A stretch of DNA of 64,000 bases from Fimenecus sp964540535 (GTDB lineage Bacteria > Bacillota > Clostridia > Oscillospirales > Acutalibacteraceae): NCBI GenBank assembly GCA_964540535.1, contig CAZIMO010000001.1, positions 62,001 through 126,000 of the forward strand. The letters are read 5' to 3'. The translations under genes were made by a program, and so were the position numbers. The notes under the pieces were generated by a model, which made no database searches, was not told the origin of the DNA, and saw nothing but the letters and a program-made list of their open reading frames with translations. Numbering within the stretch: position 1 is the stretch's first letter; every line of letters begins with the position of its first letter. Positions 60,126 through 64,000 of this stretch are shown piece by piece.

Positions 60126-61358
60126 TTATATCATACCGTTTAGGATTAAATCCAGATATATAACATCAAAAGAATCGACAGCACCGTCAGTATTCAAGTC
60201 CGAGACAAAAAGTTGATCTTGTGTCAAGGTTTGAATGCAAATTGCGTAGTCCCTTAACAGTGCATAATCGTCAGCATCAACTGTTCCGTCCAAGTTAACA
60301 TCTCCGAGCAACGGCTCAGATTCATCCAAAGCAACAAATTCAAAGCCCTTGACATTTGCAATTTTTTCCGCTACAGAACCTGTATAACCGTAAATTGTTT
60401 TAAGACCTGAATCCTGAAAAACGCTTGCCTTAACGGATTGAAGACTTTTCGGGAGCGTAACGCTTGTGAGCTTTGAACAAAGAGCAAAGCACATTCCGCC
60501 CATTGTCAAAAGTCCTTCGGGAAAATTTATTTTTGTCAAAGGGTAACAAGCAGCAAAGGCATAGCTATCAATTAAGGTTATTGTTGAAGGTAATTTTACT
60601 TCTGCCAACTCATAGCAAGCCCAAAATGCTCCAAAGGGAATTTCTGTTACCCCTTCGGGAATTTCAATACTTTTAAGCTTACTGCACTTTTGAAATGAGC
60701 TTCCTCCAATGCTTTTTAACCCGCTTGGCAGTTTAATTGATGTAAGCCCTGAACATCCTCTTATTCCGTCTGCTTCAATAACAGTGACAGTTTCAGGAAT
60801 AATAAGGCTGGTTAAGTTTTCAGAAAACCAAAAAGCCCCCTCACCTATTGTTGTTACACCGTCGGGTATTATATAGCTTTTTCTCGGATTACCTTTTGGA
60901 TAGCTCGCAATTCGGGTCATATCTTTAGTAAAAAGTACACCGTCAACCGCCGTATATGCAGGATTGTCCTCGGCAACAACAAAGTTTTCCAAAGTACTCT
61001 TTCCATAAAATGACGGCAAATTACTCGTTTCAGTTTCACCTATTGATATTATTGTTGCGGGTATAATTAAAGTCTTTCCCTTAAATGTAGCAGAAGAACC
61101 TAATCCGCTGATTTTTGTAACTGTATAGCCCTCTACTGTTAAGGGTATTTCGACAGTTTCGTCAGAGCCTGTATAAGAAGTTACTTCAGCCGTACCATCT
61201 GAATAAGTTTTAAATTCAAAATCCCCACTCACAATTTTCTTTTCTTCAGTTGGCGGCTCAAATTCAACATCATTGTCACCTTCTGCAGCAAAAGCCAAAA
61301 ATGCAAATGATGAAAATACCATCACACACGCTGCAAAAACTGACAGTAATTTTTTCAT
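60126..61358 (-). CDS. Secreted leucine-rich-repeat (BspA-like) protein with type I dockerin
   Basis: About 410 residues. Signal peptide (cleaved near AFAAEG), then BspA-type LRR_5 repeats of ~23 residues from ~70 to 320 (for example IPDGVTTIGEGAFWFSENLT), and a C-terminal dockerin: two calcium F-hand motifs, DVNLDGTVDADD and DLNTDGAVDSFD. The ATG at 61358 has AAAGGAG upstream. It would be secreted and could bind a cohesin on the surface or in a cellulosome-like complex; no cohesin gene lies in the window. Confidence 0.87.
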   Translation of the reverse strand: MKKLLSVFAACVMVFSSFAFLAFAAEGDNDVEFEPPTEEKKIVSGDFEFKTYSDGTAEVTSYTGSDETVEIPLTVEGYTVTKISGLGSSATFKGKTLIIPATIISIGETETSNLPSFYGKSTLENFVVAEDNPAYTAVDGVLFTKDMTRIASYPKGNPRKSYIIPDGVTTIGEGAFWFSENLTSLIIPETVTVIEADGIRGCSGLTSIKLPSGLKSIGGSSFQKCSKLKSIEIPEGVTEIPFGAFWACYELAEVKLPSTITLIDSYAFAACYPLTKINFPEGLLTMGGMCFALCSKLTSVTLPKSLQSVKASVFQDSGLKTIYGYTGSVAEKIANVKGFEFVALDESEPLLGDVNLDGTVDADDYALLRDYAICIQTLTQDQLFVSDLNTDGAVDSFDVIYLDLILNGMI

Positions 61359-61509
61359 AATCATGTCTCCTTTGCGTAAAGAACTCCATTTTAAAAAATA
61401 ATGCGAACCTCTTTTATTCAGTAGTCGCCTAAAATAAAAAGCTTTTGAATGAATAAGCCCCATTTTTCTCAAAACAGGCCGCATCTATTAACAATGCAGG
61501 TTTTTAAAA

Positions 61510-61992
61510 TTACGGAACAGCTACAATATCATTCCAATCAATGCTGCCGCCCTGGTTTTTATCGCTGCCGATCTGAATACTTGACGCTTCAGAAGAAGTA
61601 TCTTCTTTGCTTGAAGAAGACTCGTTTTTGTTGTCGCTTGACACAGGTTCTTTATCATTATTTGAAGAAGAATTGTCTTTATTGTCAACAGGTGTTGAAG
61701 ATGTATTGTTTTTATCGCTTGCGTTATTTTTATCGGCAGGCTTTGTGGTTTCTGTAATAAGAGCTTCAATGCTGTCATAAAATCCGTCAGCATCAGTTGT
61801 TACGGGAATTTTGTCACCGTCAACATTTGTTACGAATTTCTCGCCGTTTTCATCCTCATAAACCTCAACAACATCGCCGTTTTCAAGCGTTACAGTATAA
61901 GAAACCTTATACTCGGTATTCTTTTTACAAGCAGCAAAAACAACCACAAGCACAAGAAGCAATACCGCAACAGCAATTATTTTTTTATTCAT
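61510..61992 (-). CDS. Putative lipoprotein with low-complexity C-terminal region
   Basis: 160 residues. A signal peptide ends with the lipobox VFAAC; a short beta-rich part (YKVSYTVTLENGDVVEVYE) is followed by ~65 residues rich in Ser/Asn/Asp/Lys, a probable disordered surface tail. Function unknown. It starts 69 bases after the mutS2 stop, with AAAGGTG before the ATG. Confidence 0.75.
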   Translation of the reverse strand: MNKKIIAVAVLLLVLVVVFAACKKNTEYKVSYTVTLENGDVVEVYEDENGEKFVTNVDGDKIPVTTDADGFYDSIEALITETTKPADKNNASDKNNTSSTPVDNKDNSSSNNDKEPVSSDNKNESSSSKEDTSSEASSIQIGSDKNQGGSIDWNDIVAVP

Positions 61993-62061
61993 TATGTAAT
62001 CACCTTTCCAAATAATTATTGTGATTATAGAGTATCACATTTTATTTGTTTTTTCAAGAGG

Positions 62062-64000
62062 TTATTTTAATTCGGCAATAGTAACGCCTTCCTCGCCCTC
62101 GCCGAAAGTACCCACACGGAATGTTCGGATATTAGGATGCTTGCGAAGATGTATATGAATGCCTTTACGCAATGCTCCTGTACCCTTGCCGTGAATAATT
62201 GTTATTTCGTTAAGTCCTGTTCTCAAAACGCCGTCAATAAATTTATCTAAATCAAGAATTGCTTCTTCTACGGTAGTACCGCGCAAATCAATGCTTGACG
62301 ATGCAGAAGATGTAATTTTTGAGCCGGTATGAACCGTACGTGAGCCGTAATTTATCTTTTGAGGCTGTTTTTTAGCTCCTATAAGACGCAAATCAGAAAT
62401 ATCGGCTTTCATTTTAAGCATACCCGATTGCACATGAACGGTATTTTTCTTTTCGTCAACTGATATGATTTCAGCTTCACTGCCGAGAGTTTTTACAAAT
62501 ACCCTGTCGCCTATTCTGACAGCACGCGGAAGAACATAATTTCCGTCATCAGCTTGCAGATTATTAGTAATTTCGTCCATTTTATCAAGCTGTTTGCCCA
62601 TTGCAGCTTTAGCTTTTCTTGCAATTTCTTGATGATTTTTCTCTTTTGCCAGCTCTTTTTTAAGCTGTTCTATTTCTAAAAGCAGAGAATTGCCTGCGCG
62701 TCGGGCATTTTCGACTATTCTTTCAGCCTCTTTTTTAGCGCGGTCAATTTCTTTTGCGCTTTGAGCTTTTGCCTTTTCAAGCGTTTTTTCGGCGTTCTCT
62801 TTTCGGCGGAGTACAGCGTCTTTTTCTTCGTCTAATCTTTGACGGTCATCTTCAAGTGCTTTTCTGGCGGTTTCAAGGGTATCAACTGCGTCCTCAAATT
62901 TTGTGTCCTCTTCCGAAATAAGAGCTTTTGCAAAATCAATTATGCTCTCGTTAATTCCCAATCTGCCTGCAATTGCCAAAGCATTTGAACGTCCCGGCAT
63001 ACCGATAAGCAGACGGTATGTGGGCTTTAAAGACGCAACATCAAATTCACAGCATCCGTTTTCTACACGGTTAGTTTTCAACGCATATTCCTTTAATTCG
63101 GAATAATGTGTTGTTGAAGCAATTACAGCACCATTCTGTCTTAAATTTTCAAGAATTGCAACGGCAAGAGCCGCGCCCTCAACAGGATCTGTACCTGCGC
63201 CAAGCTCGTCAATCAGCACAAGACTACGGTCGTCGGCAGTTTTGAGAATATCCACAATTGTCGTCATATGAGCGGAAAAAGTTGATAAAGACTGCTCGAT
63301 GCTTTGTTCGTCACCAATATCGGCAAGAACATTGTCAAATATAGAAATTCGGCTGTTATCGGTCACAGGGAGCATCAGACCGCACTCTGCCATAAGTGTT
63401 AAAAGTCCGATTGTCTTAATTGAGACAGTTTTACCGCCTGTATTCGCACCTGTAATTACAAGTGAATCGAAATCAATACCCAATGAAATATCAACAGGTA
63501 CTACTTTTTTAGGGTCTATAAGCGGATGGCGCGCCTTTTTGAGCAGAATTTCGCCGTCATTATTAAGAATAGGGCGGCTTGCTTTCATTTTATAAGCAAG
63601 ATGTGCCTTGGCAAAAATCAAATCAAGCATTACAGCGCTTTCAAAGCTTATTTTTATTGTATCGTGGAACTCCCCTGCCATTTGCGAAAGCTCTGCAAGA
63701 ATTTTTTCAATTTCTTCAATTTCACGGCTTTCAAGAACCTTGATTTCGTTATTTGCCTCAACCACGGCGGCAGGCTCAATAAACACGGTTGCACCGCTTC
63801 CCGAAGTATCATGCACCATACCCGAAACATCGCCGCGATGCTCGGCACGGACAGGCACTACAAATCTGCCGTTTCGCTGAGTAACAATACCGTCACGGAG
63901 ATATTTTGAATAATGAGAAGAATGAATCATACTGTCAAGCTGTTCGCGGATTTTATTTTCGTAATGACGTTTTTTCCGTCTGATTTCTTTAAGCTCGGAC
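62062..64000 (-). CDS. mutS2: Endonuclease MutS2 (partial, 5' end outside window)
   Basis: Reading on the minus strand stays open from 64000, so the gene is cut by the right edge; about 645 C-terminal residues are seen. The MutS-type ATPase (Walker A ITGANTGGKTVSIK, signature ADIGDEQSIEQSLSTF, Walker B LVLIDELGAGTDP), a long coiled coil (~residues 330-460 of the visible part) and a C-terminal Smr nuclease domain (DLRGTTVEEAILDLD, IHGKGTGALRKGI) are present. MutS2 suppresses homologous recombination and rescues collided ribosomes in Firmicutes. Confidence 0.95.
   Translation of the reverse strand, partial: SELKEIRRKKRHYENKIREQLDSMIHSSHYSKYLRDGIVTQRNGRFVVPVRAEHRGDVSGMVHDTSGSGATVFIEPAAVVEANNEIKVLESREIEEIEKILAELSQMAGEFHDTIKISFESAVMLDLIFAKAHLAYKMKASRPILNNDGEILLKKARHPLIDPKKVVPVDISLGIDFDSLVITGANTGGKTVSIKTIGLLTLMAECGLMLPVTDNSRISIFDNVLADIGDEQSIEQSLSTFSAHMTTIVDILKTADDRSLVLIDELGAGTDPVEGAALAVAILENLRQNGAVIASTTHYSELKEYALKTNRVENGCCEFDVASLKPTYRLLIGMPGRSNALAIAGRLGINESIIDFAKALISEEDTKFEDAVDTLETARKALEDDRQRLDEEKDAVLRRKENAEKTLEKAKAQSAKEIDRAKKEAERIVENARRAGNSLLLEIEQLKKELAKEKNHQEIARKAKAAMGKQLDKMDEITNNLQADDGNYVLPRAVRIGDRVFVKTLGSEAEIISVDEKKNTVHVQSGMLKMKADISDLRLIGAKKQPQKINYGSRTVHTGSKITSSASSSIDLRGTTVEEAILDLDKFIDGVLRTGLNEITIIHGKGTGALRKGIHIHLRKHPNIRTFRVGTFGEGEEGVTIAELK

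Overview
The window is a low-GC chromosomal segment of a spore-forming Clostridia member. It most resembles gut Oscillospiraceae/Acutalibacteraceae (Ruminococcus-like) genomes. This rests on a sigma-K gene with a pro-sequence, ClpE-type chaperone architecture, the ylxM-ffh-rpsP-khpA-rimM-trmD order, a methionine synthase split from its reactivation domain, several protein families common in Ruminococcus relatives (DUF5711, DUF4830, DUF512), and a secreted leucine-rich-repeat protein with a dockerin. Nearly all genes lie on the minus strand. Most are housekeeping; there is no phage, CRISPR array, insertion sequence transposase or obvious defence island.

Layout. Positions 1-4000 are the accessory part: a 277-bp element bounded by 28-bp inverted repeats just before sigK, a tRNA-Leu(CAA) unit, a palindromic repeat merged with the promoter of an ogt-type DNA repair gene, an XRE regulator with a small unknown gene, and a pentapeptide-repeat gene. 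Positions 4060-16700 are one long minus-strand run starting at a strong promoter near 16700: ruvC-ruvA-ruvB-glmM-methyltransferase-ecfA1-ecfA2-ecfT-truA-DUF5711-cvpA-pgsA-clpE. Positions 16790-20300 hold der, a DUF512 protein, and the DUF177-rpmF pair. Positions 20460-29130 hold a small P-loop protein, pgi, a D,D-carboxypeptidase, mtaB (plus strand), two unknown envelope proteins and a beta-mannosidase. Positions 29200-37300 are a sulfur, Fe-S and cofactor block: mnmA, nadA, a P-loop kinase, a TfoX-like protein, IscU- and IscS-type proteins, B12-dependent methionine synthase with a separate activation protein, and an Rrf2/IscR-like regulator.

Positions 37500-48840 hold a fused glycerophosphotransferase-glycosyltransferase, lysS, greA, an unknown gene, and a division cluster ftsE-ftsX-M23-S41. 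Positions 49000-57600 hold ribosome-modification, CoA, HAD phosphatase, UvrC, HPr, polysaccharide deacetylase, trmD and rimM genes. Positions 57600-64000 hold the SRP/rpsP operon, a dockerin protein, a lipoprotein, and mutS2 cut by the right edge.

The most unusual points are as follows. (1) The ftsEX operon encodes an M23 partner lacking one zinc ligand and an S41 protein whose aligned nucleophile and general-base lysine are both replaced, so two apparently inactive enzymes sit behind one FtsEX that also carries a long C-terminal tail. (2) A 277-bp inverted-repeat element abuts sigK, and a half-site of the same repeat lies next to the ogt start. (3) Twin 18-bp repeats spaced 33 bp apart sit at the Rrf2-family regulator promoter, with a related motif in the iscS promoter. 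(4) Hairpins are placed to control the ylxM-ffh transcript and the khpA-rimM junction. No complete new system can be demonstrated from the sequence alone; the division cluster is the best candidate for unusual biology.
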